Source: Planctomycetaceae bacterium
GTDB taxonomy: Bacteria > Planctomycetota > Planctomycetia > Planctomycetales > Planctomycetaceae
Reading direction: 5' to 3'
Assembly: GCA_020638955.1 (NCBI GenBank)
Contig: JACKHO010000006.1
Location: 248,001 to 312,000, forward strand
DNA length: 64,000 nt
Shown here: piece by piece, positions 45,001 through 54,164 of the stretch
Numbering within the stretch: position 1 is the stretch's first letter
How the letters are laid out: each line of letters starts with the position of its first letter
Position numbers and translations under genes: made by a program
The notes under the pieces: model-generated
The model's input: the letters and a program-made list of their open reading frames with translations, nothing else
Databases searched by the model: none
What the model was told of the DNA's origin: nothing

Positions 45001-48000
45001 CCGGTGTTTACGCAGAAGCATCGAGTCCTAGTGCCATCACCATTCAGACTGGCGGGACAGGATCCATTACGATTACTGGTACGGCAACGGCTGGTGATAA
45101 CTATGGCATTCGGATTGGCGACAATACAGCCACAATGACCGTGGCAGCCACCGGTTCCGGCGACCTGACGTTCAACGGCACCGGCACCGGTACCCGCGCA
45201 GGCTTTCATGCCCAGACACACAACACGGGCACAACGACGATTGGTAATCCGGCAGCAACAGGCTCTCTGACGATCAACTCCGACACTGTTACACTTGTGC
45301 GGGCTGCCGGCACCGGAACTCTCAATGTTCAGGGCACGGGACCGCTCAGTTTCGTACCTTTAACGGCCAATACCACAATCGGCCTAGGAGGTGGAGCCGG
45401 TACGCTAAACCTCGACGACACCGAACTCGGTTTGCTGTCAAACGGCTTTAGCAGTATTACCTTCGGTAATTCAACCAGCGGCGACATCGACATCGATACA
45501 GCCACATTCAACGATCCGCTGAACTTGATCACCGGCGGCAAGATTCACGATGGTGCAGGTACAGACCTCAACATGGCGGGCGGCGACACCGTCACTGCCA
45601 ATGGCACGGTGGCACCTGGGCAATCACCAGGCATCCTGGCAGTCACCGGCAACTTTGTCTTCGCTGACAACAGCACGTTCGAAGTCGAAATTGGCGGAAC
45701 CACGCCAGGGAATACCGCTGCGAATCATGACCAACTCAGCGCGTCGGGTTCAGTCAACATTGGAACTGGCGTAACGCTGAATCTCGTCGAATTCAACGGT
45801 TTCGGCGCCTCGCTCGTCGGTGGCGAAACCTTCCTCATTATTCAACGCGGCGGCGGCACTGGTGTATTCAATGGTCTGGCTGAGGGTGGCACAATCACCG
45901 GCTTTCTTGGGACGGGTTTTAATGCCACCATCACCTACGCAGGCGGCGACGGCAACGACGTCGTACTGACGGTCGCCAATCCCAACACACCACCTACCAT
46001 TTCGCTCGACAACGAGGCGGGCTTAATCGTAGAGTTGCGAATCCTGAACGTATCGGAAAAGGTCGCGAATGTTGTCATTACTGATGACGGCAACGGCACG
46101 AATGTTGTTTCGCTGACCGGTCCCGATGCGGCGTTCTTTGAACTCCAGAACGGCGATACGGAACTTCACATCAAGGCAGGGACGGTGCTCGACTTCGAGA
46201 CGAAGCCGAGTTACACCGTTCGAGTACAGGTGGACGATGCCAGCGTTGGTGGCAATCCCGACTCCTTTGTCGACTTCACACTGGGTGTCGTCAATCTCTC
46301 CGAACTCCCGGAAGCTGACGTGACATTGGGGGCCGTTGCTGTGCCGTCCGGCGAGGGAGTAGTTTTTGATGATGCTCTTCACGGAGGCATGGCCACGTCG
46401 CAAACGTTTACCGTAACGAACAGCGGCATTAGTGATTTGATCCTGCAGCCCATCATTGTTCCTGCCGGGTTTACATTAACGTCGGCAAACTTTGCGGCCA
46501 ATCAAGTATTGGCGCCAGCAGCATCGGTGAACTTTACCGTGCAAATGAACACTGGGACCGCGGGTGTTAAGTCGGGGGTCTTGACGTTTGCGACGAATGA
46601 CAGCACGCCGGCCGAGCAAAATTACACCATCAACCTTTCGGGTGCGGTGATCGCTCCGTCGACTTCTCCTACGACGGTGACTGGCGGAGGTTTGCTCATC
46701 GACGACGGCGACGCGGGGTACTTTGCTCCTGGCCACTGGACAACGTTCGCTGCCGGGTACAGTGGTGACGGGCAATACGCCCGGTCAAACGACGGTCCCG
46801 ATCGTGCTATATGGGCGTTTGGTGGACTGATGGCTGGACAGTTCCAGGTTTCGATTACGTGGCAGAACGGCAGTGACAAGTCGGAGGACGTCCTCGTAAC
46901 CATTCGGGATGGTGTGGGCGGTACCGTCCTGTCGACCAACCACATTGCGGAAAACACGGCTCCGCTGAATGATCGCAACGAGGGCGGGCGGCGGTTCCAG
47001 TTGCTCGACACCGTGGCCATTACCGGGACAGATTTGATTGTGGAACTCGTCGACAACGGCACCGGTAAGGCAATTGTGGCTGACGCAGTGCTCATCGAAG
47101 CATTCACGCCACCACCAGCCACACCAGAAATTACCGTGCGTGAAACAGGTGACTTAACAGACGGTGGTACCTTTACGTTCAGCCCCGTCATTGAAGGGGG
47201 TGTCCGCTCGGCGACATTTACTATCCGCAACGATGGTTCAGCCGATATTATTCTCCAGCCAGCAGTGCTGAGTGGAGCGGCGTTCACGCTGGGGAGTGCT
47301 AATTTCACGGCAAATCAAGTACTCGCGCCAGGAAGTTCGGTAACTCTGACTGTCAATGTGAACACGAGTGGCGCAGGTTCATTTAACGGCACGTTGTCCA
47401 TTCCCAGTAACGACGGAGACGAGAATCCGTTCGATTTAGTACTTCAGGCCAATGTGAACCCCGTTGGTGCCGCATCGTTTATCATCGACGACGGTGAACC
47501 TGGATTCTCACTGACCGGCAACTGGAATAACGTCACCACCATTGGCTATGGCAACGACGCCAAGGCAATTGGTGTGGCCAACAACGGGACGGCAACGTGG
47601 ACATTCACCGGTTTGGCAGCAGGCGAGTACGTGGTTTCGGCGACGTGGCTTAACGGCAGCGACCGGGCCGACGCCGTGAACTACGTTATTCATAATGGCG
47701 ACGGCGGTGGCGTGCTGTCGTCTGTGCCAATTAATCAGCGGAATGCACCAGCCGGCGACACGTATGGCGGACGCAAATTCCAGAGCCTGGGGAGCGTGGT
47801 CATTTCAGGTGATACGCTGCAGGTCGTCATTAACAATACCGGAGCGAACGGTGCTGTCATTGCTGATGCTGTTCGCATTGAAATGGTGACGCCGCCACCG
47901 AACACGCCGGAAATCGACGTCAAACAGGGTGTGCTTAGCGTCTTCGATAATGGTTCCTTCAACTTGGGAAGTGCAAGTCAGGGCGATCCTCAACTCGAGA

Positions 48001-48695
48001 AGGTGTTCACCGTGAAGAATACCGGCACGGCGGACCTCGTGCTCGAACCAATTTCCGTGACCGGCACCGGGTATTCTCTGGTCGGAGCAAACTTCACGCC
48101 GGGACAAGTGCTTGCACCGAACGCCACCGCCACATTCACAGTGGGTCTGTCCACAGCCACGCTGGGATCGTTCAGCGGCAATGTGTCGTTCCTGAATAAT
48201 GACGGTGATGAGAACCCGTTCAACTTCGATCTGGCAGGTTCGATTAACGTCGCGCCCCCGGCTGGTGTCTACATTATCGATGATGGAGATACAGGCTTCA
48301 GCACAACCGGGGTTACTGCGGCATTGGCGACCACGGCTGGATACGGCGGCGACTTCCTCGTCGCCAATTCAAAGAATGGAGTGGATACCGCTCAGTGGGA
48401 ATTCACCGGGCTGACCGCTGGCAGTTATGATGTCGCGATCACCTGGCAGCGTGCTGGCGACCGCTCCACCGACGTGCAGTACACCATTCTGGATGGCCTC
48501 GGCGGCGCGACGCTACACACGGCACACATCGACCAGACAGCGAACCCCGTGGCCGGAGTCACCGACGGCGGCCGCGTGTTCCAGTTGCTGAGCAACGTCA
48601 ACATCACCGGCACGTCTCTGGTGATCCAACTCAGCAACGCCCTGGCCACTGGCGGAGTCATCATCGACGCCGCCAGAATCCAGAAAACGAGCTAA
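42066..48695 (+). CDS. Giant modular extracellular protein with LEDRTLLA motif
   Basis: The 2209-residue protein starts with a basic region (MRRRSQRKL) and the planctomycete extracellular motif LEDRTLLA at about 51-58, thought to act in export or surface targeting. Next come a lamin-tail-like segment (about 60-280), calcium-dependent-type repeats with DVLGGDD (about 360), and a low-complexity beta-helix-like Thr/Gly/Ser-rich region with ITISGTAT-like strands (about 700-1200). A passenger-like segment (about 1170-1310) and a cadherin-like domain (about 1315-1415) follow. The C-terminal 800 residues are three tandem modules, each a choice-of-anchor D domain plus a golvesin-C-like domain (about 1417-1680, 1685-1943, 1946-2209). 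No sorting motif is seen at the C-terminus. It is probably an adhesin or surface-layer component. Confidence 0.9.
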   Translation: MLISNWLNSLRARFVSLQYRLGMRRRSQRKLNAQSATLRLNRPVVVPTETLEDRTLLAGATLSTGDVAILGLQGDGTSEFSWVPLVDLPAGTQLYFTDTGYRASLSRFNDNGATEEWLMRYTAPAGGVAAGAVQTVIAGSEGVNYTYFTGTHLGEGTTLNLSVFGDQIHVFQSTDDPTAGTSFTATNFTPLFAASSATTNWAASTDTVSVNESNLAAGLTDTANAVAAGSGSGAAQEYDNIRYTGPTTGTRASLLASIATAANWAGSNSPQAGGTNNSVTAFTVVPDPQTSVTISAGVLTVTDILGGTSNDQLQISYSGGTYTITDAGGLILDASSIPGSTGSGTATVTVPDTGVTGILIDVLGGDDAVTISSLSTGLTSGVTISGGAGSDTATWNTTTTIGSLDITAETIVLDSGTVNTGAGNQTYNGAVILGTDTTLTAADVTFNGPVNSGGGFTGLQGVYQNVAAASDYQLVYDLPIGVSDNLHTNVPYTVDNSASIANGSFNRIAYYLELDTGSGLQWVFVSADAFTTITSEIGVPSIAGSNKVFQEILSNMDVISNVPGVVTGTGLSTGNIEFWPFDYGGNNVTGIPNATSTYDFGDQNAFAGQFGSMQIHNHDLDGAGPGNSGQTIFALNRFNANGTAHDIGIGTNPGLFPDWTAQSNAGIYTVKNLQILVSAGPAQSDLTINSSGNVDFNDVVGGTAELGDVKITSSGSSVTINAALNASSLNIDPPDTITISGPITTSGGPVNLEANNGVTLSGANADITTGGGALTIDADADIDGTGAFTQDNAGSAIATGAGHVTVTAASAFLTGSTTTTGSGTVSITTSETITLNSGSSLSTVDGSIDLTANSGGTASLLNAVVIDGATVQATGTGAVTIVGTGGTTSGIGVLVRASSSVSTQGGLLTLDGTAIAGGLGVFIDRSTVTSTTGTIDIDGTVGGTGTRYGILVAGTTSVTSTSGDIDINGTVNATGSLGAGVYAEASSPSAITIQTGGTGSITITGTATAGDNYGIRIGDNTATMTVAATGSGDLTFNGTGTGTRAGFHAQTHNTGTTTIGNPAATGSLTINSDTVTLVRAAGTGTLNVQGTGPLSFVPLTANTTIGLGGGAGTLNLDDTELGLLSNGFSSITFGNSTSGDIDIDTATFNDPLNLITGGKIHDGAGTDLNMAGGDTVTANGTVAPGQSPGILAVTGNFVFADNSTFEVEIGGTTPGNTAANHDQLSASGSVNIGTGVTLNLVEFNGFGASLVGGETFLIIQRGGGTGVFNGLAEGGTITGFLGTGFNATITYAGGDGNDVVLTVANPNTPPTISLDNEAGLIVELRILNVSEKVANVVITDDGNGTNVVSLTGPDAAFFELQNGDTELHIKAGTVLDFETKPSYTVRVQVDDASVGGNPDSFVDFTLGVVNLSELPEADVTLGAVAVPSGEGVVFDDALHGGMATSQTFTVTNSGISDLILQPIIVPAGFTLTSANFAANQVLAPAASVNFTVQMNTGTAGVKSGVLTFATNDSTPAEQNYTINLSGAVIAPSTSPTTVTGGGLLIDDGDAGYFAPGHWTTFAAGYSGDGQYARSNDGPDRAIWAFGGLMAGQFQVSITWQNGSDKSEDVLVTIRDGVGGTVLSTNHIAENTAPLNDRNEGGRRFQLLDTVAITGTDLIVELVDNGTGKAIVADAVLIEAFTPPPATPEITVRETGDLTDGGTFTFSPVIEGGVRSATFTIRNDGSADIILQPAVLSGAAFTLGSANFTANQVLAPGSSVTLTVNVNTSGAGSFNGTLSIPSNDGDENPFDLVLQANVNPVGAASFIIDDGEPGFSLTGNWNNVTTIGYGNDAKAIGVANNGTATWTFTGLAAGEYVVSATWLNGSDRADAVNYVIHNGDGGGVLSSVPINQRNAPAGDTYGGRKFQSLGSVVISGDTLQVVINNTGANGAVIADAVRIEMVTPPPNTPEIDVKQGVLSVFDNGSFNLGSASQGDPQLEKVFTVKNTGTADLVLEPISVTGTGYSLVGANFTPGQVLAPNATATFTVGLSTATLGSFSGNVSFLNNDGDENPFNFDLAGSINVAPPAGVYIIDDGDTGFSTTGVTAALATTAGYGGDFLVANSKNGVDTAQWEFTGLTAGSYDVAITWQRAGDRSTDVQYTILDGLGGATLHTAHIDQTANPVAGVTDGGRVFQLLSNVNITGTSLVIQLSNALATGGVIIDAARIQKTS

Positions 48696-48811
48696 AGCGA
48701 CGTTTCCCTTGCCTGCCGCCCGCCCGTGGGTGGCAGGCGGGAGCGTGTCCTGTGGATGCTCAGGCCACGACGTAGTCGGATGTCAATCATCGCGAGTGCC
48801 CCCCGGCTCGG

Positions 48812-49327
48812 TCAAATGCTCTCAACATCGCCCAGGAACTCCGCCGGGTTCTCGAAGCACTCCCGGTACGTTGCGAAATTTTCGGCAATCGATTCGCCCA
48901 TTTCGCCAGCGATGGCGAGTGTCTTGTCGTATGAATCACCTTCCTCAATGACGAAGTACTCGATGAAGAACTTAAGCGTCCGACCGAGTTGGATTTCATA
49001 GGCCTGCGGCGGCAGGGCCATCGGACGCATTTGAATTTCGTGCCCGGACCGCCCCCAGTCTCTAACCCACCACGCCAGAAACTCCAGGCTGAGCCACGCG
49101 TCAGGGGAACGATCAAAAATGACCTCCGTCTGAATCATGACCTCCTTCTCGCGACCCCCATTCGTCCGCAGGATGATGGCTTGGGGATAGCTCCCAAAGT
49201 CACCAGGAAACGAAAGGTGATGCGGATCCAAATTCTCCAGCGGCTTCGGACTGCAAAAACAGGCAGCAACACCTGGCAATGCGGAAACGGCATCGACGAG
49301 TGACTGGACTTGGGGTGGAAGTTGCAT
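48812..49327 (-). CDS. Hypothetical protein, 171 aa
   Basis: I do not recognise this protein. A strong ribosome binding site (AAGGTGAT) lies 6 nt before the ATG at 49327, supporting the start. It is soluble and acidic, with a helical C-terminal part (EYFVIEEGDSYDKTLAIAGEMGESIAENF) and a conserved-looking central strand region (VMIQTEVIFDRSPDAWLSLEFLAWWVRDWG). There is no signal peptide. It converges with the giant extracellular gene and lies downstream of the caspase-like gene in the same orientation. Confidence 0.65.
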   Translation of the reverse strand: MQLPPQVQSLVDAVSALPGVAACFCSPKPLENLDPHHLSFPGDFGSYPQAIILRTNGGREKEVMIQTEVIFDRSPDAWLSLEFLAWWVRDWGRSGHEIQMRPMALPPQAYEIQLGRTLKFFIEYFVIEEGDSYDKTLAIAGEMGESIAENFATYRECFENPAEFLGDVESI

Positions 49328-49407
49328 GGCATATCACCTTAATTCTTTTACGGTAAAGCTTCTCGTGCCGCTGGCACCCAGCGGTTGCGAAGCAACCGGG
49401 GCCACCA

Positions 49408-49437
49408 GCGCGGCCCGTCCGGAACGGTCAGGCCACC
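49408..49437. repeat. 30-bp direct repeat flanking the caspase gene, copy A
   Basis: This segment and 51189-51218 match at 26 of 30 positions in the same orientation (both contain ACGGTCAGG followed by CACC). Copy A lies 16 nt beyond the 3' end of the caspase-like gene. A separate small palindrome (GGTTGC-GAA-GCAACC) is at 49383-49397. Confidence 0.6.
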
Positions 49438-49452
49438 CGCCTTGTATACGCG

Positions 49453-50901
49453 CTACTCAATAATTCCGTCCTGATTACGCAATGGCTCCAGTCGATGGTC
49501 GATGTACGCTCTAAGTTGTTTTGTCCATTCAAGATGAGGTCCAGTCATTCTGCTGAACAGTTCGCGAATTACCGTTGCAATCTTTTGTGGAGACTTCGCC
49601 GCCGAAGGTTTCAAAGTAAAGAACCCTGTTTGGTACGTCGGATTTGGTGCGAAGTGCTTGTGTAAGCTTGGTACATCGCACACCTGCAAGTACCAAATCC
49701 AATAGAAAAACGAGAACCGCGCACAACTGATAACCAGTTTCGTCGTGGGAATGACAGCCTCAGCCCCGACGAATTCGATTAGGGTTGAATCTGGATTGCC
49801 AATATGTTCTTCCTTGCACTTGGTTTCCAATAGTTTTGATTCAAAGATACCGGCTGCGTTGTGCGGAACCTTGTGAAACTCCCTCTTCGTATACCTTGAA
49901 ACCAATGGGACAATTACGGATTCGCCCTCCGCATTATCAACCATTTCATATACAGTCGAAAGAGTCTGCTTTGAGAAGGATTCATGCTCCGCATCAGTTG
50001 TGAATGCGAGATTACGGGCTTCCTGCTGTGTACACGCTAATTGCTCTCGCAGTGCGTTCGCCAACGCAGTAAGAGGACTCGAGTCTAGTTGCGACATTTC
50101 GGCGACTTCGACCAGAGGCTTGCTTTGGATTGACAGCACAAGAGAGCCGGAGATATCGGACACGAAATGCGGCGTTTGCTTGAGAGATTGCCCCGTGCAC
50201 CAACCTCGCACTCCACCTTTTACAAATTCGACTAGACCTTCCAAGGTAACATTGCCAGACGAATTTGCTGCATCGCCACTTAATCCTTTGCACAGGTAGT
50301 AGGAGAAGATACCCTGTTCGAATTCATGCTCATCATATGAATACTCGCCACTGGAACACGAGCTTAGGGTTGCCCAGCCTTTTGCGCTATAGAAAACGGC
50401 CTCTTGGAAAGTTATGGGCATCAATAGTCGAGTCGTTCGTGCGATGCCAAATCCCGTTCTGCACGCGTCGAAAAATCGAACGACGCAAGCGGCTTCTGAT
50501 GCTTCGAGAATCCGGTTCACTTCACGCGTATCAATTGCCGAGTTGTCAACGATGTTCATTCGGGTGTCGGATACGAGAAGGTACGGTGTTGATGAGATCT
50601 CGGTCCCGTGCGAAGCGATGTAGACAAAAATCAAGTCATTCGAACCTGCTTCCGCAGCAACGCAGGTGAGCGCGCTCAAGATATTTGCGCGATTGGGTTG
50701 CTGGTAGCGTCCATCGAAGCCCTCCGGTGGCGACGTTATGAGCAAGTGCATGTCATCCTTGCGAAAGTCGCACTTGTCGAGCAAGACGGAATAAAGTCGA
50801 CAGGCGTCATTAGTTGCGTAAGGAATCTCCGAAATCTGTTCGCTAGTGGCGAACTGTGACACTCCCACAATGACAGCAAAACGGCGCTGAACGCTGTTCA
50901 T
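49453..50901 (-). CDS. Caspase-family (peptidase C14) protein with unknown C-terminal domain
   Basis: The first 250 residues form a caspase/metacaspase p20-like domain. FAVIVGVSQF opens the fold, the catalytic His98 is in YIASHG, and the catalytic Cys147 is in FFDACRTG, both in the expected places. TLSSCSSGEYSYD near 180 is the typical following strand. Residues about 265-482 match nothing I recognise; they include an aromatic hydrophobic stretch (FSFFYWIWYLQV, near 400). There is no signal peptide, so it is likely cytoplasmic. Such proteases act in regulated proteolysis or abortive-infection type defence; which applies here is unknown. By eye GC content is lower than in neighbours, and related 30-bp repeats flank it, suggesting acquisition. 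Confidence 0.88.
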   Translation of the reverse strand: MNSVQRRFAVIVGVSQFATSEQISEIPYATNDACRLYSVLLDKCDFRKDDMHLLITSPPEGFDGRYQQPNRANILSALTCVAAEAGSNDLIFVYIASHGTEISSTPYLLVSDTRMNIVDNSAIDTREVNRILEASEAACVVRFFDACRTGFGIARTTRLLMPITFQEAVFYSAKGWATLSSCSSGEYSYDEHEFEQGIFSYYLCKGLSGDAANSSGNVTLEGLVEFVKGGVRGWCTGQSLKQTPHFVSDISGSLVLSIQSKPLVEVAEMSQLDSSPLTALANALREQLACTQQEARNLAFTTDAEHESFSKQTLSTVYEMVDNAEGESVIVPLVSRYTKREFHKVPHNAAGIFESKLLETKCKEEHIGNPDSTLIEFVGAEAVIPTTKLVISCARFSFFYWIWYLQVCDVPSLHKHFAPNPTYQTGFFTLKPSAAKSPQKIATVIRELFSRMTGPHLEWTKQLRAYIDHRLEPLRNQDGIIE

Positions 50902-51228
50902 CTCGTTACCCTGTTACTCCCGGCCGAGGCATACAGTGGCATTCCTCGTTGATGTTTGAACATCGAGTTTAGTCGTCGCGGGGCATTATGTCATGCGAAA
51001 CAACGCGGCCTCTCCGGTAATTCATATCTGTGAAGTGTTTCAGTCACTCCATGTTCAACGGCAGGGTGGCCCATCCGCCCGCTCTGGGCGGTTCGGTGCC
51101 GAAGGCACAAGATGATTCTCCATTTGGCGTCCTTGCCTCGTAATAGCTGATTGCGAGTGGAGGGCACGTGAAGAGGCATAGTGTCGCTGCGCGACCCGAC
51201 CGGCACGGTCAGGGCACCCGTTACACCC
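50902..51228. other. 327-nt gap between the caspase-like gene and the sulfatase
   Basis: No gene is supported. The gap holds two adjacent small hairpins (CCGCCC-GCTCT-GGGCGG at 51075-51091 and TTCGG/CCGAA at 51092-51103) and copy B of the 30-bp repeat. The 50-100 nt before 50901 should contain the caspase gene promoter on the minus strand, but I cannot place it with confidence. Confidence 0.5.
51189..51218. repeat. 30-bp direct repeat flanking the caspase gene, copy B
   Basis: Matches 49408-49437 at 26 of 30 positions in the same orientation and contains an internal inverted repeat (GACCGGCACGGTC). It lies between the sulfatase 3' end and the caspase-like gene. Confidence 0.6.
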
Positions 51229-52650
51229 TTAATCTCCCACCTCCGGCGCCACGTACAAATGCTCGCCATTCCGTGCCGCCTTGAGGGCATCCCACGTGTC
51301 TTCTGCGGCGCCGGGGTCGCCTTGGGATTTCATCCAGGCGTCGAGGCGGGTGCGGAGGTCGTTGAGGACTGCTGTATGTTCCGGTGAGTCAATGAGGTTC
51401 GTCATTTCGTAGGGGTCAGCGGACGTCAGATAGAGTTGTTCGGCGGGACGCATCATGTAGCGGTGCACGAGCTTATAGGTGTGGGGATTGTCCGCCGCGT
51501 TTTGCAGCCAGGTCGCCCAGTAGGGATTGTTCAGGTTCCCGCCCCCCATGAGGTGTCGCTCAATGTAGATTTCATTGGGGGAAAGATTTCTGATGTACCG
51601 GTACTTCCCGTTCGTAATGCTGCGGATGGGGTACGCGGGCCCCTCTGGCACGTTGTTGTGCATACCAAACGCGTAGTCGCGGTGCGTGGCTGACTTGCCC
51701 AGCAGTACGTCGACGAACGACTTCCCGTCCAGTTCGGCGAGGTTTTCCTCGGCAGCATTTGCGAGGGTCAGGATGGTGGGCAGCACATCAGCGTAGTGGA
51801 CAATGGCGTCGGTCCGTGTGCCAGCTTTGACATGTCCCGGCCAGCGGGCAATGAGTCCGGTGTGGACGCCGGTATCCCAGTTGGTCCATTTGCATCCGGG
51901 GAACTGGCATCCCTGCTCAGATGTAAACAGCACGAGTGTGTTGTCGGCCTGTCCGGTCTTCTCCAGCACATCGAGGATTTCCCCGACCTGACCATCCATG
52001 TAAGTGATTTCCGCGAGGTAGTGCGAATAGTCTTCGCGCGTGCGCGGCGTGTCCGCAATGTTCGGCGGCAATTTGAGGTTCTTTTTCGGATAGCGCGAAG
52101 CATCTCCCATGACCCACGGGATGTGTGGTTCCGTGAGTGCGACAACGAGACAGAACGGCTGATCGGCGTCGCGTCCCATGAATTCTCGAATTCCCGACGT
52201 CTCATGCTGCATGGTCGGATTGCGAACGCAATTAGGATCAAATCCCGACACATTCTCAAACGGAAACACACTATCCGGTTTGACGTGCACCTTCCCGGCA
52301 ATCCCCGTGCGGTATCCCGATGAGGCCAATCGCTGCGGCAGGCTGGTCGCATCTGGCCGCGACGCGGAATGATTCCACGCACATCCGTTCCGCAGAGGGA
52401 ATTGCCCCGTATACAACTCGGCGCGGCACGGCTGACACATGGCCGACGTCAGATACGCGTTATTGAACGTCAGTCCCTGCGAGGCGAATTGCATGAGGTT
52501 CGGAGTGAAGGCATTCTCGCCGCCGTACATGGGTAAGTCACGAAACGTGCAGTCGTCCGCCATGATGACGAGCACGTTGAGCTTCTCGGCCTGGGCGGCG
52601 CTGGTTGCACTGAGACACAACAGTGCTGTCAGGACGATGGAATATCGCAT
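51229..52650 (-). CDS. Exported sulfatase (formylglycine-dependent, S1 type)
   Basis: The 473-residue protein has a signal peptide (1-21, ending AQA) and a type I sulfatase core. Metal-binding Asp32-Asp33 (MADDC) is followed by the modification motif C72-Q-P-C-R76, whose Cys72 is converted to formylglycine. A GIAGKVH Lys motif lies near 118 and TEPHIPW His near 170. The overall pattern resembles heparan-N-sulfatase or arylsulfatase A-like planctomycete enzymes that remove sulfate esters from polysaccharides in the periplasm or outside. Length is normal. It is divergent from a MocA gene across about 217 nt, so the two may share a promoter region. Confidence 0.94.
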   Translation of the reverse strand: MRYSIVLTALLCLSATSAAQAEKLNVLVIMADDCTFRDLPMYGGENAFTPNLMQFASQGLTFNNAYLTSAMCQPCRAELYTGQFPLRNGCAWNHSASRPDATSLPQRLASSGYRTGIAGKVHVKPDSVFPFENVSGFDPNCVRNPTMQHETSGIREFMGRDADQPFCLVVALTEPHIPWVMGDASRYPKKNLKLPPNIADTPRTREDYSHYLAEITYMDGQVGEILDVLEKTGQADNTLVLFTSEQGCQFPGCKWTNWDTGVHTGLIARWPGHVKAGTRTDAIVHYADVLPTILTLANAAEENLAELDGKSFVDVLLGKSATHRDYAFGMHNNVPEGPAYPIRSITNGKYRYIRNLSPNEIYIERHLMGGGNLNNPYWATWLQNAADNPHTYKLVHRYMMRPAEQLYLTSADPYEMTNLIDSPEHTAVLNDLRTRLDAWMKSQGDPGAAEDTWDALKAARNGEHLYVAPEVGD

Positions 52651-52867
52651 GAAATTTCTCGCGAAATGCTTGGGATAAAACGTGATGACTGAAACCTGGA
52701 AAGGGGACTAAGCGTAGCAGGATTTGAGCGAGAATTCTTCTGCTTTGGTCACGGTAATGGTGTTGGTGCGGACGTCGAAATGCCCGATGAACTCGACCGC
52801 CGCTGCCCGGCGAGATATTCTTTGGGTGATCTCGCCCCCAATTCCTCCGAGGATGAAAGGTTCTCTG

Positions 52868-54145
52868 ATGACAATGTCACGACGACAGTTTGCCGGAGCG
52901 TCACTTGCTGCCAGTACGCTCATGGCTGTTCCCACGATTCTCTCTGCCGACGACAAACCGTCGGAGCGGGTCACGGTGGGTGTGATGGGCCTTTCCCGTG
53001 GTATGTCATTGGCCCGCACGTTCGGAAGTGCGAATTCCGTGAAGGTGAAATACGTTTGCGATATCGACCAGGACCGCATGCGGTCGGGCGTGAGCGGACT
53101 GGAGCAGGCGACCGGACAAGTGGCCGAAGGGATTACCGACTTCCGCCGCATTCTCGACGACAAAGAGTGCGACGTTCTCATTTGTGCCGCTCCCAACCAT
53201 TGGCATGCACCGGCGACAATTCTCGGTGTGTCGGCAGGCAAGCACGTGTACGTGGAGAAGCCGTGCAGTCACAATCCCTGGGAAGGGGAAACAATGGTCG
53301 CCGCCGCACGGAAGTATGACCGTGCCGTGCAAATGGGATCACAAAGGCGCAGTGGCAAAGGCTATCAGGAAGCCATTCAGAAGTTGCATGGGGGAATTAT
53401 CGGGAACGTCTATTCCTCCCGCTCCTGGTACAACAACCTGCGTCCAACGGTGGGAACCGGAAACCCCGGCATGCCGCCCGCGCAAATGGATTACGAACTG
53501 TGGCAGGGACCGGCTCCCCGGACACCGTACTATGACAATCGGTTCCATTACAACTGGCACTGGTTCTGGCACTACGGCAACGGCGAACTGGGTAACAACG
53601 GCATCCACGCCCTCGACATTTGCCGTTGGGGACTCGATGTCACGTTCCCCACTCGCGTGGCGTCAACGGGCGGTCGTTATCGTTACAACGACGACCAGCA
53701 AACGCCCGACACGCACACCGCGTTGTTCGAATTCCCCGGCGGCAAACATGCATCATGGGAAGGGCTAAGCTGTAACAAGCATCGCGACACGACAGCGTTT
53801 GTCGCCTTCTACGGTGACGAAGGAGCGCTCGAAATCGATGCCTCTGGCAAATACAAAATCTTCGACAAGAACGACAAGCTCATCGAAGAAGCTGGCGAAG
53901 CGATGAAAGATTCCGACCACATCGAGAATTTCCTGGCCGCCATTCGAACTGGACAGCACAGGAACCTGAATGCGGAAATCGAACAAGGTCACCGCAGCAC
54001 CATGCTGTGCCACCTCGGCAACATTGCCTACCGCACGGGTCGCACGTTGAACTGCTCGGCAGAGAACGGACACATTCTCAACGACGAGGCCGCCATGAAC
54101 CTCTGGAAGCGTGAGTACGAACCGGGTTGGGAACCGAAGATTTAG
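52868..54145 (+). CDS. Gfo/Idh/MocA family oxidoreductase with Tat signal
   Basis: I choose the ATG at 52868 (425 residues): it has AAAGG at a proper distance and places the twin-arginine motif MSRRQFAG at residues 3-10. The open frame back to 52724 lacks both. After the leader come the Rossmann region (VGVMGLSRGMSLA, about 38-50), VYVEKPCSHNPW near 130, a WHWFWHYGNGELGNNGIHALD stretch (about 235, His and Asp of the active site) and a C-terminal RTLNCSAENG segment. It is a paralogue of the 4217-5527 protein. Exported members act on sugars; the neighbour sulfatase suggests glycan processing. Confidence 0.92.
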   Translation: MTMSRRQFAGASLAASTLMAVPTILSADDKPSERVTVGVMGLSRGMSLARTFGSANSVKVKYVCDIDQDRMRSGVSGLEQATGQVAEGITDFRRILDDKECDVLICAAPNHWHAPATILGVSAGKHVYVEKPCSHNPWEGETMVAAARKYDRAVQMGSQRRSGKGYQEAIQKLHGGIIGNVYSSRSWYNNLRPTVGTGNPGMPPAQMDYELWQGPAPRTPYYDNRFHYNWHWFWHYGNGELGNNGIHALDICRWGLDVTFPTRVASTGGRYRYNDDQQTPDTHTALFEFPGGKHASWEGLSCNKHRDTTAFVAFYGDEGALEIDASGKYKIFDKNDKLIEEAGEAMKDSDHIENFLAAIRTGQHRNLNAEIEQGHRSTMLCHLGNIAYRTGRTLNCSAENGHILNDEAAMNLWKREYEPGWEPKI

Positions 54146-54164
54146 ATCGGATGAATCCAATACG

